Assembly: GCF_000177535.2 (NCBI RefSeq)
Contig: NC_015673.1
Location: 868,001-932,000 of the forward strand
Source: Corynebacterium resistens DSM 45100
GTDB taxonomy: Bacteria > Actinomycetota > Actinomycetes > Mycobacteriales > Mycobacteriaceae
DNA: 64,000 bases
Direction: 5' to 3'
A program made the position numbers and the translations under genes. Shown here one piece after another: positions 18,601 through 28,466 of the stretch (positions are counted from its first letter, which is position 1; every line of letters starts with the position of its first letter). The notes below the pieces were generated by a model. It was not told where the DNA came from. It saw only the letters and a list, made by a program, of their open reading frames with translations, and searched no databases.

Positions 18601-19294
18601 AGACCGCCAGGCTTTGCTCACTCTGGCACGGGACGCGGAGCAAAAGTCGATCCTCGAAGCTCGGCGGGATTCCTTGCCGGAACGCCGCCACGTGGACGAA
18701 CTGGAAGCAAAGTTGCGTAACCACCGCGAGCGCGAAGTTAAAAACCGCGCCAATCAGCGGGAACACCGGGCGAGTGAGCACCGACTGCGCCAAGACATTG
18801 CCAAGTTGCGGGCGAGGGCTAAGGCAAACACTGATGCCTTGAGCACAGAAACCGACAGTGAAACGCGCAAAGACCTTAAGCACGACTTACGCAGCACACG
18901 GGTGCGGTTGGATGCTCTAGAAAATCAGCTGGAACGCGTGGAACGGGTGGCGGAATTATTTAGCCAAGACGGCTCAGAAGAGATCGGGCCGGAGCTCCGG
19001 CAAGCGCGCGAAGAACTCGCCCGTGCGGAAAACGCCGTGGATGCCGATTTGGAGGCTGTAAAAGCCCGGATTGCACAAGCTAAGGAAGACCTCGCGCCGG
19101 AGATCCTTTTGGCCTATGAAAGCCAGGTCTTCGAACATGGCATCGGTGTTGCGGAGTTAAAGGGAGTGACGTGCCAAGGCTGCTTCATGGAGCTGGACCC
19201 GATGACCATGAAGGAGTTCAGGACAGCGGCGCCGACCGAGCTTTTTCGCTGTCCGGAGTGCAGCGTAATTCTGGTTCAACCCACCGATGAATAA
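18584..19294 (+). CDS. Zinc-ribbon coiled-coil protein (Rv2229c-like)
   Basis: The protein has 236 residues. About 180 residues of Arg/Glu-rich heptads predict a long coiled coil. A C-terminal four-cysteine ribbon follows: CQGC then CPEC. AGGAGG lies ten bases before the ATG at 18584, inside the end of the NIF3 gene, indicating translational coupling. The family is conserved next to NIF3 and RNase HI in mycobacteria and corynebacteria. Function is not established; nucleic-acid binding or a secretion-related role have been suggested for related ribbons. Confidence 0.82.
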   Translation: MKCTAKDRQALLTLARDAEQKSILEARRDSLPERRHVDELEAKLRNHREREVKNRANQREHRASEHRLRQDIAKLRARAKANTDALSTETDSETRKDLKHDLRSTRVRLDALENQLERVERVAELFSQDGSEEIGPELRQAREELARAENAVDADLEAVKARIAQAKEDLAPEILLAYESQVFEHGIGVAELKGVTCQGCFMELDPMTMKEFRTAAPTELFRCPECSVILVQPTDE

Positions 19295-19386
19295 CGCAGA
19301 CAACACGCGGTAGTCTAGCGGGACAAAGTAAAAATCTATACCACTGAATTCTGTTCAACTCTGTCACGAAAAGGGGCGACCACAGC

Positions 19387-20535
19387 ATGCGTTTGCGTTT
19401 GGAATGCGACGGCGGATCCCGAGGAAACCCAGGTGTAGCTGGTGCGGGCAGCTCCATCGTGGATGCCGCCAGCGCCGTGCGAGGGGAAAAACGAGAGTTG
19501 GCGGCGCAATGGGAGCACCTTGACAAAGCTACGAACAATGTCGCGGAATACCACGGCCTAGTCAATGGCTTGAAGCTGGCGGCCGAGGTGGCGTCGAAAC
19601 AAGGCGAAAAGCCCAGTGACGTGGAGTTGGATGTCTTTATGGACTCGAAGCTCATCGTGGAGCAGATGAGTGGACGATGGAAGATTAAACATCCGGACAT
19701 GAAGCCGCTGGCGGCGAAGGCGCAAGAGTTGGGGGCGGTCTTTGCCGCCGTGAATTACACATGGGTGCCTCGGGCGCAAAATAAGCGCGCTGATGAACTA
19801 GCGAATCGGGCGATGGATGATGGTGAAGGTGGTTTGTGGTTTGACGCCTCGCTGGATCAGGAAAAGCCGAAGACCACCAGCACCACCGCGCAATCCAGCT
19901 GGCATGGGGGCGCGCGGCCCGCTCGATTTTTACTGCTGCGGCATGGCCAAACTCAGATGAGCGTGGATGGACAATTCTCGGGGCTTTCCAATCCGGAGCT
20001 GACCGGCTATGGGCAATGGCAGGCGGATCGCGTGGCGGAGTTTATTGCCCGGCGCGGTGAGATCGCCACCATTGTGAGTTCGCCGTTGAAACGCGCGACA
20101 CAAACCGCTGATGCAGTGGCGCGGGCGCTGCGGATGGGGGATGGTGCAGTAGAGGTAGATGAGCGCCTCATTGAAATGGATTTCGGCCATTGGGAGGGGC
20201 GCGACTTCAACGAAGTTCGGGAATCGCACCCTGAAGAACACGCGGCTTGTTTCTCTGATCCGTGCCAAGCCCCCAAGGGAGGCGAAAGCCCGGAGCAGGT
20301 CTATCGCCGCGTGAGCGAGTTGATCGACGAACTCGCTGAGAAGTATCAAGGGCGCAATGTGCTGCTCGTGAGTCACGTCACCCCCATTAAGTCGGTTTTG
20401 CGCTATGCGATGTGCGCTGGTGGAGAGATTTACCGCACGGTGCATTTGGATCTGGCCAGCTTGTCCATTGCGGAGTTCTACCCCGGTGGCGCCTCGCTGG
20501 TGCGGACTGTGAACAATACGCACTACCTTAATTAA
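19387..20535 (+). CDS. Bifunctional RNase HI / histidine phosphatase
   Basis: The protein has 382 residues. The N-terminal RNase HI domain (about 1-145) shows ECDGGSRGNPG, NNVAEYHGL, VFMDSKLIVEQ and NKRADELANRA, giving the Asp-Glu-Asp-Asp active site that cuts RNA in RNA:DNA hybrids. After a linker the C-terminal half (about 175-382) begins LLLRHGQTQ, the histidine phosphatase motif, with SSPLKRATQTA and VSHVTPIKS. The same fusion exists in Rv2228c, where the second domain was assigned alpha-ribazole phosphatase (CobC-like) activity. Whether this copy serves cobamide synthesis is open; a cobT-like gene lies at 60-61 kb. Confidence 0.9.
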   Translation: MRLRLECDGGSRGNPGVAGAGSSIVDAASAVRGEKRELAAQWEHLDKATNNVAEYHGLVNGLKLAAEVASKQGEKPSDVELDVFMDSKLIVEQMSGRWKIKHPDMKPLAAKAQELGAVFAAVNYTWVPRAQNKRADELANRAMDDGEGGLWFDASLDQEKPKTTSTTAQSSWHGGARPARFLLLRHGQTQMSVDGQFSGLSNPELTGYGQWQADRVAEFIARRGEIATIVSSPLKRATQTADAVARALRMGDGAVEVDERLIEMDFGHWEGRDFNEVRESHPEEHAACFSDPCQAPKGGESPEQVYRRVSELIDELAEKYQGRNVLLVSHVTPIKSVLRYAMCAGGEIYRTVHLDLASLSIAEFYPGGASLVRTVNNTHYLN

Positions 20536-20561
20536 CTCATGCTGCGGTAGGGTGAAGTCCT

Positions 20562-20995
20562 GTCGAGACAGCTGGGTGATCGCGGCGCGTGGGACCGGCC
20601 ACCTTGTGTGGCGAGGCCAGGCGCGGAGGAAAGTCCGGACTCCACAGGGCACGGTGGTTGCTAACGGCAACCCGGGGTGACCCGCGGGCTAGTGCCACAG
20701 AAAACAGACCGCCCGTTGCTTTGGCGCGGGTAAGGGTGAAAAGGTGCGGTAAGAGCGCACCAGCATCCCAGGTGACTGGGGTGGCTTGGTAAACCCCACC
20801 GGGAGCAAGGTCAAGTGCTTGCATTGCGTGTTCATTTGGGCGCGCAGTGCGTGCGAATTCGAGGGCGGCCCGCCCGCATGATGAATAGGTAGACCGCTTG
20901 AGGCCACCAGCGATGGTTGGCACAGATGGATGATCACCTCGCCCGCACCCGTGGTGCGGGTAGACAGAATCCGGCTCACAGGCTGTCTCGACTTC
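20562..20995 (+). ncRNA. rnpB: RNase P RNA (bacterial class A)
   Basis: The conserved core GAGGAAAGTCCGGACTCC is at about 20627-20644 and its distal partner AGACAGAATCCGGCT at about 20962-20976. The P1 helix is formed by GTCGAGACAGC (20562-20572) and GCTGTCTCGAC (20982-20992). It is the catalytic RNA that trims tRNA 5' ends. It fills the gap between the RNase HI and RNB genes. End positions are set by P1 and may be off by a few bases. Confidence 0.93.
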
Positions 20996-21068
20996 ATACT
21001 TCGCTCACCAGCAGTTTCTAGGACAAATCCACGGGCATATCCGCGCCGGGTGTGACATTCTAGTGGGC

Positions 21069-22565
21069 ATGAAGCTTTTCGCTGCCGCCTTGAACTTCAC
21101 CGATATTCGCCGTGAATTTTCCCTTCCAGAGGGCTTTGCCGAGGAAGTGCATCGCGCCGCTGCAGAATCCACGGATCGTTTTGCCGATAAGCGCGCGGAT
21201 CTGCGTGAAGTGCCCTTCGTCACGATTGATCCAGCAGGTTCAATGGATCTTGATCAAGCGGTGCATATTGAGCAGGTGAAGGCAACTGAGCCGCCTTCAG
21301 CTGGCAATCCCTGCTGGCGGGTGCGCTACGCCATAGCGGATGTGGCGGCTTTCGTAGAACAGGCAGGGGAGGGCAGCGCGAACAGTGAACTAGTTAAGGC
21401 GGAATCCCTGCGGCGTGGGCAGACCATTTACGTTCCCGACGGCCCGATTCGGTTGCACCCGGAGGAGCTCTCGGAAGACCGCGCCTCGCTATTACCCGAT
21501 CAGGATCGCCCAGCCGTCGTGTGGGACATGCTCGTCACCGCTGATGGGGAGGTGGAAAGCTGTCACGTGCAGCGGGCGCTGGTGCGCTCTGTCGCCCGGT
21601 TCGATTATGAAGGGGTGGAGGCTGATCTGCGTGCCGGGAGCCTGCACCCGTCTATCGCGCTACTGCCGGATGTCGGCTGTGCCCGTCAGGGATCCGATCT
21701 GCGGAGGAGGGCTATTAACCTCCGTTTGCCTAGCGTGTCCGTAGAAAAAGACGATAGCGCAGCTGAGGGCACGTTCCACTTAAGTATCGATCCCCGCCAG
21801 TCCATGAATGATTACAATGCTGAGCTGTCGTTAATGGCCGGGATGTGCGCGGGAAGCATGATGGTGGAGGCTGGCGTCGGAATCCTGAGAACCCTGCCAC
21901 CGGCAGACGAGAAAGCATTGCGGAAATTCGATACGGCCGCGATCGCCTTGGGCTACCAGCGCGGGGACCGCTCGGTGGGCGAGTTATTGGCCGAGGTGGA
22001 CGCTTCATCGCCGCAGGGGATGGCTTTAATGCGGGACGCCCAAAGTTTGCTCCGGGGTGCTGGATACCAAGCTTTCGGTTTTGGCGGCGAACAAAGTGAG
22101 CCAGAAGGTGGCGAACCGCCAGCGATTCATGCCGGGATCGGTGGACACTATGCGCACGTGACTGCGCCTTTGCGGAGGTTGGTAGACCGGTACGCCACCG
22201 AAGTGTGCCTAGCGATTTCTGCTGGTAAACCAGTGCCCGAGTGGGTACGGATGGGTGTGCCAAAAGTGCTGGAGGTCATGAAAGCCAGTGGAAACCTCGC
22301 TGCGCAGGTGGATAAAGCTTGCCTGAAACTGACTGAAGCAGTGGTGTTGCAGCCATGGGTGGGGCAAGACTTCACCGCGACGGTGCTGCATGCTGGGGCT
22401 GATTCCGCGACCGCCACCATCTTTGTGGAAAACCCACCGGTGATCGCGGAGTGTCGCGGAAATGCGTCCGACGGTGCCCCGGAGGAGGCAGCAACGGTGA
22501 AAGTCACCTTGGTCACAGCGGACCCAGGTAGTCGCGAAATTCTGTTTGCGTGGCCGGCTGATTAG
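21069..22565 (+). CDS. RNB-domain ribonuclease (RNase II/R family)
   Basis: The protein has 498 residues from the ATG at 21069 (GTG at 21063 is the alternative). VTIDPAGSMDLDQAVHIE is the metal-binding motif, and YAIADVAAFV and the late GHYAHVTAPLRRLVDRY are RNB landmarks. The fourth acidic position reads Gln instead of Asp (DLDQ versus DFDD in RNase II), a variant I believe recurs in actinobacterial members. Cold-shock and S1 domains are short or absent, so it is smaller than E. coli RNase R. It probably degrades RNA 3' to 5'. It directly follows rnpB. Confidence 0.82.
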   Translation: MKLFAAALNFTDIRREFSLPEGFAEEVHRAAAESTDRFADKRADLREVPFVTIDPAGSMDLDQAVHIEQVKATEPPSAGNPCWRVRYAIADVAAFVEQAGEGSANSELVKAESLRRGQTIYVPDGPIRLHPEELSEDRASLLPDQDRPAVVWDMLVTADGEVESCHVQRALVRSVARFDYEGVEADLRAGSLHPSIALLPDVGCARQGSDLRRRAINLRLPSVSVEKDDSAAEGTFHLSIDPRQSMNDYNAELSLMAGMCAGSMMVEAGVGILRTLPPADEKALRKFDTAAIALGYQRGDRSVGELLAEVDASSPQGMALMRDAQSLLRGAGYQAFGFGGEQSEPEGGEPPAIHAGIGGHYAHVTAPLRRLVDRYATEVCLAISAGKPVPEWVRMGVPKVLEVMKASGNLAAQVDKACLKLTEAVVLQPWVGQDFTATVLHAGADSATATIFVENPPVIAECRGNASDGAPEEAATVKVTLVTADPGSREILFAWPAD

Positions 22566-22636
22566 CTGCGGCGCTAACCTCGGTGCTTTAGTGTGACGCC
22601 GACATGCCCGGCCCCGTTGTGGTATCAACGGGAACT

Positions 22637-22810
22637 ATGACTGATAAGTGGTATTTCGACACCAAGACCGGTGAAGTTTTGCAGGGAAAGACCGATTCAT
22701 GGTCCAACCGCATGGGTCCTTATGATTCCCGCGAAGAGGCCGCGGCGGCGCTGGAAACAGCGCGTAAAAACACAGCTGAGCAGGACGCTTACGACGAAGA
22801 AGACGATTAG
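22637..22810 (+). CDS. Small conserved hypothetical protein (57 aa)
   Basis: Starting at the ATG at 22637 the product is 57 residues: WYFDTKTGEVLQGKTDSW, then NRMGPYDSREEAAAALE and an acidic tail. The pattern of a Trp-Tyr/Phe pair, a Gly-Lys and a Gly-Pro-Tyr followed by a helix is seen in small actinobacterial proteins of unknown function, sometimes labelled SPOR-like. No clear ribosome-binding site is visible, but the composition looks coding. Confidence 0.6.
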   Translation: MTDKWYFDTKTGEVLQGKTDSWSNRMGPYDSREEAAAALETARKNTAEQDAYDEEDD

Positions 22811-22915
22811 CGTACTTAAACGCAGTGGATGCTAAGCCTGCCCGGGGTGGGTTGCCCAAGCGTGGAGGCGGTGTTGGGCAGGGCAGCGCTTGAGCATTGG
22901 CTAAACGCAGTGCCC

Positions 22916-23791
22916 TTAGAAGCAGTGTTGACCTGCGGGGAAGGTACCCTCGGCGACTTCGCGTTTGTATTCACTGGCTGCGCGCGTTAGGTCCTCGCCC
23001 ACATGTGCCCATTGCTTGGCGAATTTCGGACGGTGCCCGTTGGCAGGAAATGCAGCGAGGTCGTGCCAGACCAGTACTTGTCCGTCACAATCTGGTCCAG
23101 CGCCGATGCCAATGGTGGGGATTGGGCACTTGGCGGTGATGTCCTTGGCAACATCTGCAGGCACCATCTCCATGACCACCATGTCCGCACCCGCGTCCAC
23201 AACGGCTTGCATATCATTCATGAGTGCCTGCGCACCCGCACCTCGGCCCTGCACCTTGAAGCCACTGAGCTGGTTCACGGATTGTGGTGTGAACCCGATG
23301 TGGGCGCAGACGGGGATTCCGGCAGTGGTGATTGCCTTAATGCGAGCGGCCATCCGCACGCCACCTTCTATTTTCACCGCGTGGGCGCCGGAGCGGTGCA
23401 TCATCTCGGCTGCACTTTTCACGGCTTGCTCGTCTGAAGCTTCGTAGGTGCCAAACGGCAGATCGGCGACCACGAACGCATTGCCAGCCCCGCGTACGAC
23501 AGCGGCGGCGAGATAGCACATTTCGTCCATGCTCACGCTCTGTGTGGCGCCGTATCCATAGACAACGTTGGCCGCCGAATCACCGACGAGAAGCAGCTCG
23601 ATTCCGGCGTCGGCAAAAGAAACAGCAGTGGAGTAGTCGTAGGCCGTCAACATTGCGAATTTTTTGCCCTCGGCCTTGTAGCGATGAAAGTCGGAGATAC
23701 GTACTTGCTTGGTGGGAACCATGTAGCCGACGGTTTCACGCTGGTCGGTAGCAGGAGAATGAGAGTTAGCCATGTCTGCAGATTGTGCCAT
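22916..23791 (-). CDS. panB: 3-methyl-2-oxobutanoate hydroxymethyltransferase
   Basis: The protein is about 291 residues from the ATG at 23791; ATG 23773 would shorten it by six. MLTAYDYSTAVSFADAG and LLVGDSAANVVYGY are the PanB N-terminal signatures, with GGVRMAARIKAI and PVCAHIGFTPQSV further on. It adds a hydroxymethyl group from methylene-tetrahydrofolate to alpha-ketoisovalerate, the first step to pantothenate. panC, its usual corynebacterial partner, is absent here, so the gene stands alone. Neither start has a good ribosome-binding site, so it may be leaderless. Confidence 0.92.
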   Translation of the reverse strand: MAQSADMANSHSPATDQRETVGYMVPTKQVRISDFHRYKAEGKKFAMLTAYDYSTAVSFADAGIELLLVGDSAANVVYGYGATQSVSMDEMCYLAAAVVRGAGNAFVVADLPFGTYEASDEQAVKSAAEMMHRSGAHAVKIEGGVRMAARIKAITTAGIPVCAHIGFTPQSVNQLSGFKVQGRGAGAQALMNDMQAVVDAGADMVVMEMVPADVAKDITAKCPIPTIGIGAGPDCDGQVLVWHDLAAFPANGHRPKFAKQWAHVGEDLTRAASEYKREVAEGTFPAGQHCF

Positions 23792-23839
23792 AGCCACCGA
23801 CGTTGTCCGATAACCACCGGCGATGTCTGACTGGTGCCC

Positions 23840-23852
23840 TACAATGGGCTGC
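23840..23852 (+). promoter_or_regulatory. Candidate -10 of a leaderless glnA2 transcript
   Basis: TACAAT at 23840-23845 is followed by seven bases and then the ATG at 23853, the spacing expected if transcription begins at the start codon. No ribosome-binding site is present. A -35 hexamer is not obvious. Confidence 0.5.
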
Positions 23853-25190
23853 ATGAATCGCCAACAGGAATATGTCCTCAGCACGCTGGAAGAACGCGAT
23901 ATTCGGTTCGTCCGATTGTGGTTCACCGACATTCAGGGCTACCTGAAATCCGTGGCCGTGGTTCCAGCGGAACTGGAGGGGGCATTCGAAGAGGGCATCG
24001 GTTTCGATGGTTCAGCTATCGAGGGATTCTCCCGTATCGCAGAGTCCGATAACATCGCCCGCCCCGATCCTTCGACGTTCCAAATCATGCCTTTCCCCGA
24101 GACCCCGGAGGGGCACCTTTCCGCCCGGATGTTCTGCGATATCGTCATGCCGGATGGACAACCATCGTGGGCGGACCCTCGCCAGGTGTTACGCCGGCAG
24201 ATGAAGAAGGCCGCTGACCAAGGCTTCACGTGCTACGTGCATCCTGAAATTGAGTTCTTCCTGTTGAAGGAAAATTCCCCCACCGAGCATCCAGAACCCG
24301 CCGATATGGGTGGCTACTTCGATCAGGCGGTTTCCCAAGAAGCGCCGGGCTTTCGCTCCCAAGCAATGAGCACCCTGGAACGCATGGGTATCTCCGTGGA
24401 GTTCTCCCACCACGAAACCGCGCCGGGGCAGCAAGAAATCGACTTGCGCTACGCTGATGCGCTCTCCATGGCCGATAACGTCATGACTTTCCGCTACCTC
24501 ATCCGCCAGGTAGCCCGCCGCAATGGAGTGCGTGCCACGTTCATGCCGAAGCCGTTTGCGGATTACGCTGGCTCAGCGATGCACACCCACATGTCGCTGT
24601 TCGAAGGCGAAGAAAACGCTTTCCACGATCCGGATGACGAGATGCGTCTTTCCAGTACGGGGCGTTCCTTCATCGCCGGTATTTTGCACCACGCTTCGGA
24701 GCTCACCGCAGTCACCAACCAGTGGGTAAATAGCTACAAACGCATTACCTCGGGCGATGAGGCACCCCGGGCTGCTGCATGGGGAGCATCCAATCGATCC
24801 GCACTCATTCGTCTTCCTATGTACACGCAAAACAAAGCGGCTTCTCGCCGCGTGGAAATTCGCAGCCCAGACAGCGCCTGCAACCCTTACCTGGCTTATA
24901 CCGTTCTTCTCGCTGCTGGCCTCAAAGGCATCAAGGAGGGCTACGAGCTACCCAGCCCGGCCGAAGAAGATGTCTCTCACATGACACGTCGTGAGCGCAT
25001 CGCCGCCGGATACACCGATTTGCCCGGCGACCTCAACCAAGCGCTGCGCGAGATGGAACGGTCCGAATTGGTCGCCGATGCGCTGGGGGAGCATGTCTTT
25101 GAATTCTTCTTGCGCAACAAGTGGCGTGAATGGCACGAGTACCAGTCCCAGATCACCCCGTGGGAATTGAAAAACAATCTGCCGTTCTAA
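23853..25190 (+). CDS. glnA2: Glutamine synthetase, GlnA2 type
   Basis: The protein has 445 residues. FTDIQGYLKSV and FDGSAIEGFSRI mark the N-terminal domain, HPEIEFFL and the glutamate-rich centre the metal site, and MHTHMSLFEG and NRSALIRLP the substrate site. It ligates ammonia to glutamate using ATP, or acts on a related amine; the GlnA2 group has often been found dispensable. The adenylylation segment seen in GlnA1 (DLYELPPEE) is replaced by GYELPSPAEED, so control by GlnE is doubtful. glnE follows after 72 bases, the usual glnA2-glnE arrangement. Confidence 0.9.
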   Translation: MNRQQEYVLSTLEERDIRFVRLWFTDIQGYLKSVAVVPAELEGAFEEGIGFDGSAIEGFSRIAESDNIARPDPSTFQIMPFPETPEGHLSARMFCDIVMPDGQPSWADPRQVLRRQMKKAADQGFTCYVHPEIEFFLLKENSPTEHPEPADMGGYFDQAVSQEAPGFRSQAMSTLERMGISVEFSHHETAPGQQEIDLRYADALSMADNVMTFRYLIRQVARRNGVRATFMPKPFADYAGSAMHTHMSLFEGEENAFHDPDDEMRLSSTGRSFIAGILHHASELTAVTNQWVNSYKRITSGDEAPRAAAWGASNRSALIRLPMYTQNKAASRRVEIRSPDSACNPYLAYTVLLAAGLKGIKEGYELPSPAEEDVSHMTRRERIAAGYTDLPGDLNQALREMERSELVADALGEHVFEFFLRNKWREWHEYQSQITPWELKNNLPF

Positions 25191-25262
25191 GAATGCTGGC
25201 ATCGCCCGCGCCCCGTAGATTTGTAGCCCCCAACTCAGTCTCCTGAGGAGTTGACCCAATCC

Positions 25263-28200
25263 ATGCACCGTCCGAAGACTTCGCGCTCTGAAATTCCCTC
25301 AGTACGTCAACTGGGGCTCAAACACCCTAGAGCTGCTGAAGATCTGCAGGACCTCGGTTGGAACACCTCGAACAGGGTTCCTTTGCTGTGGGGACTGGCC
25401 ACAGCAGGGGACCCAGACCTCGCGCTCAACAACGTCATACGGTTGGTACAAGCGCTCGAAGAACTGGAGAAAACCGGGGCTGACCTCACTTTTCATAATC
25501 CGAAGTGTGCTGGCGGAGGTGAAGCGCAGTTGCCGAAGGGGCGCTCTATTTCTGACGCTACCGTGGCTTCCCTCATGGAGGCACTTGAAGGGGACCAGGT
25601 TTTCCGCAGTCGACTGCTTGGACTGTTCGGTGCTTCGACGATGCTGGGCGACCACATCGTGGCTCACCCGACCACATGGCCGGAACTTGGCCTGGGAATG
25701 CCAACTGGCGAAGACATGATGGAGATCATGTTGCGGGCGGTGGAGGCCGTTCCGGTGGACAGCGGGGCGTCAAAAACTAAGAGGGTGTATCGCGCCGGGC
25801 TACAAGGAGCCGAGGCCGATAAGGCAATGCGTCAGGCTTATCGCAGTGTGTTGGCACGCGTGGCGGCGATTGATTGCGCGGGTACTTTCGTATTGCGCAC
25901 GACGGGGGGTTCGGCGGAGGAGAAACTTCCGTTCGAGCGACTGGGGCGGGCTCTAGCGGATGCGGCGGATGCGGCGCTGACGGCGGCTCTCGCTGTGGCC
26001 TGTAGTGCGGTCTATGGTGGCCCGGACGACGAAGATGCCAGCGAGCCGGCGGACTTGGCGGTCATCGCCATGGGAAAGTGCGGTGCCCAAGAGCTGAACT
26101 ACATTTCCGATGTTGATGTGGTGTTCGTGGCGGAGCCCGCCGATGCGAAAGCCACGCGGTGGGCTGGCGAATTCGTCAACATCGGTACTCGTGTGTTCTT
26201 CGAGGTCGATGCCGCGCTGAGACCTGAAGGCAAGCAGGGTGCTTTGGTCCGTACTTTGGATTCGCATTTGACGTACTACGACCGATGGGCACACACGTGG
26301 GAGTTTCAAGCCCTGCTGAAGGCACGCCCAATGACGGGTGACCTCGAACTCGGAGAAAAGTACATTGCCGGGATTGCGCCCAAGGTTTGGGCGGCTTCGG
26401 AGCGGGAAGACTTCGTGCCCGACGTACAGGCGATGCGGCGCCGCGTTATCGAAAACGTGCCGGAAGAGATCCGCAACCGCGAGCTGAAACTGGGGCCGGG
26501 GGGATTGCGAGATGTGGAATTTGCCGTACAGCTGCTGCAGATGGTGCATGGGCGTACCGATGAATCCCTGCGGGTGCGATCCACTGTGCAATCGCTGCGC
26601 GCGCTAATCGACGCGGGCTATGTGGGGCGCGAAGATGGTGCCAATCTGATTGAGAACTATGAGTTCATGCGCCTTCTGGAACATCGCTTGCAGTTGCAGC
26701 GACTTAAGCGGACACATACTCTGCCTCCCGAAGAGGACCTCAAGTCGCTGCGGTGGTTGGCGCGCGCTTCCGGTTTCCGAGCGGAGGCCAATGAGAACGC
26801 TATTGGGGTGTTGCAAACAGAACTTAAGCGCACATCAAAGCAGATTCAGCAACTGCACGCGAAGCTGTTCTACCGCCCGCTGTTGACCTCGGTAGTGGGG
26901 ATGAATGCGGACGCGGTGCGGCTTAGTCCGGATGCTGCGAAACGCCAGCTGGCGTTTCTGGGCTACGACTATCCTGACCGTGCGTTTGAGCACCTCACGG
27001 CATTGGCGAGTGGCAACTCTCGAAAGCATAAGTTGCAAGCGATTATTCTGCCAACGCTGCTCGAGTGGTTGGGCAATACGGTGGATCCGGATTCGGGCTT
27101 GCTGAACTACCGCAAGCTCAGTGAGCAAGCAGAAGACCGTAGTTGGTTTTTGCGGCTGCTGCGTGATGAGAACATTGTGGGCAAGCGGTTGATGCACATC
27201 CTGGGCACTTCGCCCTACGCCGCCGAGCTGTTGCTCAATTCCATTGATTCCATCAAGTTGCTTTCTGACGGAGCAACGGGGCCGAAACTGCTAGCGCAGG
27301 AGCCGGAAGTGGTGACGAATTCGCTGGTAGCTGCGGTAGCGCGCCAGCGTGATCCCGACCGTGCCATTGGCATTGCCCGCAGCTTGCGGCGCGCTGAGTT
27401 GGCACGAGTGGCAAGCGCGGATTTGTTGGGGTTCATGGAGACCGAAGAGGTTTGCCGCTCGCTGTCTTTGGTTTGGGATGCCGTGCTGGAAGCCGCACTG
27501 GCTTCCGAGATTCGCCACTGGGCAGATGAGCATATTCAAAACCCACCAGCGAGAATCAGTGTGATCGGAATGGGGCGCCTAGGTGGTGCGGAATTGGGAT
27601 ATGGTTCCGATGCGGACGTGATGTTCGTTGCCGAAGCGGAGGAAGGCGTTGAAGATAACGAAGCGGTGAAGTGGGCAACCATGATCTGCGAATCTGTACG
27701 GGCTCGGCTTGGTAAACCTTCGCAAGACCCGCCGTTGGAGGTGGATATCGATTTACGTCCCGAAGGCCGTCAAGGTGCGGTCGTTCGAACCTTGGAATCG
27801 TACCGCCGGTATTACAGCGAGTGGGGCGAGGTCTGGGAAATGCAGGCTTTGCTACGGGCGACGTGGATTGCTGGAGACAAGGATCTGGGCATCAAGTTCC
27901 TTCGCATGATTGATGAATTCCGCTATCCCGAAGGCGGCGCGGACCGCGGAACTGTTGCTGAGGTGCGGCGTATGAAAGCTCGCGTTGATGCGGAGCGTTT
28001 ACCACGCGGTGCGGATCGCAACACTCACACCAAGCTGGGGCGCGGTGCGTTAACCGATGTGGAATGGACGGTCCAACTGCTCTTGATGGAACATGGTTAC
28101 AAGTCACGGCTGCTTCAAAACACATCCACATTGGAGACACTGCAGGAGCTAGCCTCTATGGAATTCATCAGCCAAGCCGACGCACTGACGTTGCGTGAAG

Positions 28201-28433
28201 CGTGGATTGGTGCCACCAAAGCACGTAACGCGATTGTCCTAGTGAGGGGCAAACGTAAAGACCAGTTGCCGGCGCCCGGTGAGGGGCTACGTCATGTTGC
28301 TGCCGCTGCTAACTGGCCTCCGGAAGATGCACAAGAGTTTTTGGACGATTATCTGAAGAGGACCCGAAAGGCACGTCGCGTAGTGGATCGAGTGTTTTGG
28401 GGTGAGGACGTGGGCCTAGAGTTCGCGGACTAG
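25263..28433 (+). CDS. glnE: Glutamine synthetase adenylyltransferase / adenylyl-removing enzyme
   Basis: The protein has 1056 residues. Two nucleotidyltransferase domains are visible: GKCGAQELNYISDVDVVFV in the N-terminal half (adenylyl removal) and GMGRLGGAELGYGSDADVMF in the C-terminal half (adenylyl transfer), each with paired aspartates. It attaches or removes AMP on a tyrosine of GlnA1. GAGGAG at 25245-25250 precedes the ATG at 25263; a TTG directly abutting the site is less likely. The target GlnA1 is encoded at 47.7-49.2 kb. Confidence 0.93.
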   Translation: MHRPKTSRSEIPSVRQLGLKHPRAAEDLQDLGWNTSNRVPLLWGLATAGDPDLALNNVIRLVQALEELEKTGADLTFHNPKCAGGGEAQLPKGRSISDATVASLMEALEGDQVFRSRLLGLFGASTMLGDHIVAHPTTWPELGLGMPTGEDMMEIMLRAVEAVPVDSGASKTKRVYRAGLQGAEADKAMRQAYRSVLARVAAIDCAGTFVLRTTGGSAEEKLPFERLGRALADAADAALTAALAVACSAVYGGPDDEDASEPADLAVIAMGKCGAQELNYISDVDVVFVAEPADAKATRWAGEFVNIGTRVFFEVDAALRPEGKQGALVRTLDSHLTYYDRWAHTWEFQALLKARPMTGDLELGEKYIAGIAPKVWAASEREDFVPDVQAMRRRVIENVPEEIRNRELKLGPGGLRDVEFAVQLLQMVHGRTDESLRVRSTVQSLRALIDAGYVGREDGANLIENYEFMRLLEHRLQLQRLKRTHTLPPEEDLKSLRWLARASGFRAEANENAIGVLQTELKRTSKQIQQLHAKLFYRPLLTSVVGMNADAVRLSPDAAKRQLAFLGYDYPDRAFEHLTALASGNSRKHKLQAIILPTLLEWLGNTVDPDSGLLNYRKLSEQAEDRSWFLRLLRDENIVGKRLMHILGTSPYAAELLLNSIDSIKLLSDGATGPKLLAQEPEVVTNSLVAAVARQRDPDRAIGIARSLRRAELARVASADLLGFMETEEVCRSLSLVWDAVLEAALASEIRHWADEHIQNPPARISVIGMGRLGGAELGYGSDADVMFVAEAEEGVEDNEAVKWATMICESVRARLGKPSQDPPLEVDIDLRPEGRQGAVVRTLESYRRYYSEWGEVWEMQALLRATWIAGDKDLGIKFLRMIDEFRYPEGGADRGTVAEVRRMKARVDAERLPRGADRNTHTKLGRGALTDVEWTVQLLLMEHGYKSRLLQNTSTLETLQELASMEFISQADALTLREAWIGATKARNAIVLVRGKRKDQLPAPGEGLRHVAAAANWPPEDAQEFLDDYLKRTRKARRVVDRVFWGEDVGLEFAD

Positions 28434-28447
28434 CGAGGCTCGAGAAG

Positions 28448-28466
28448 TTAGGTTATGCTAACTCTC
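28448..28466 (+). promoter_or_regulatory. DtxR-like iron box over the promoter of the heme-oxygenase-like gene
   Basis: TTAGGTTATGCTAACTCTC matches the DtxR consensus TTAGGTTAGSCTAACCTAA at about 14 of 19 positions, with a nearly complete left half and core. A -10-like TATGCT at 28454-28459 lies within it, seven bases before the ATG at 28467. Iron-loaded DtxR would therefore block a leaderless start. No binding has been shown. Confidence 0.55.
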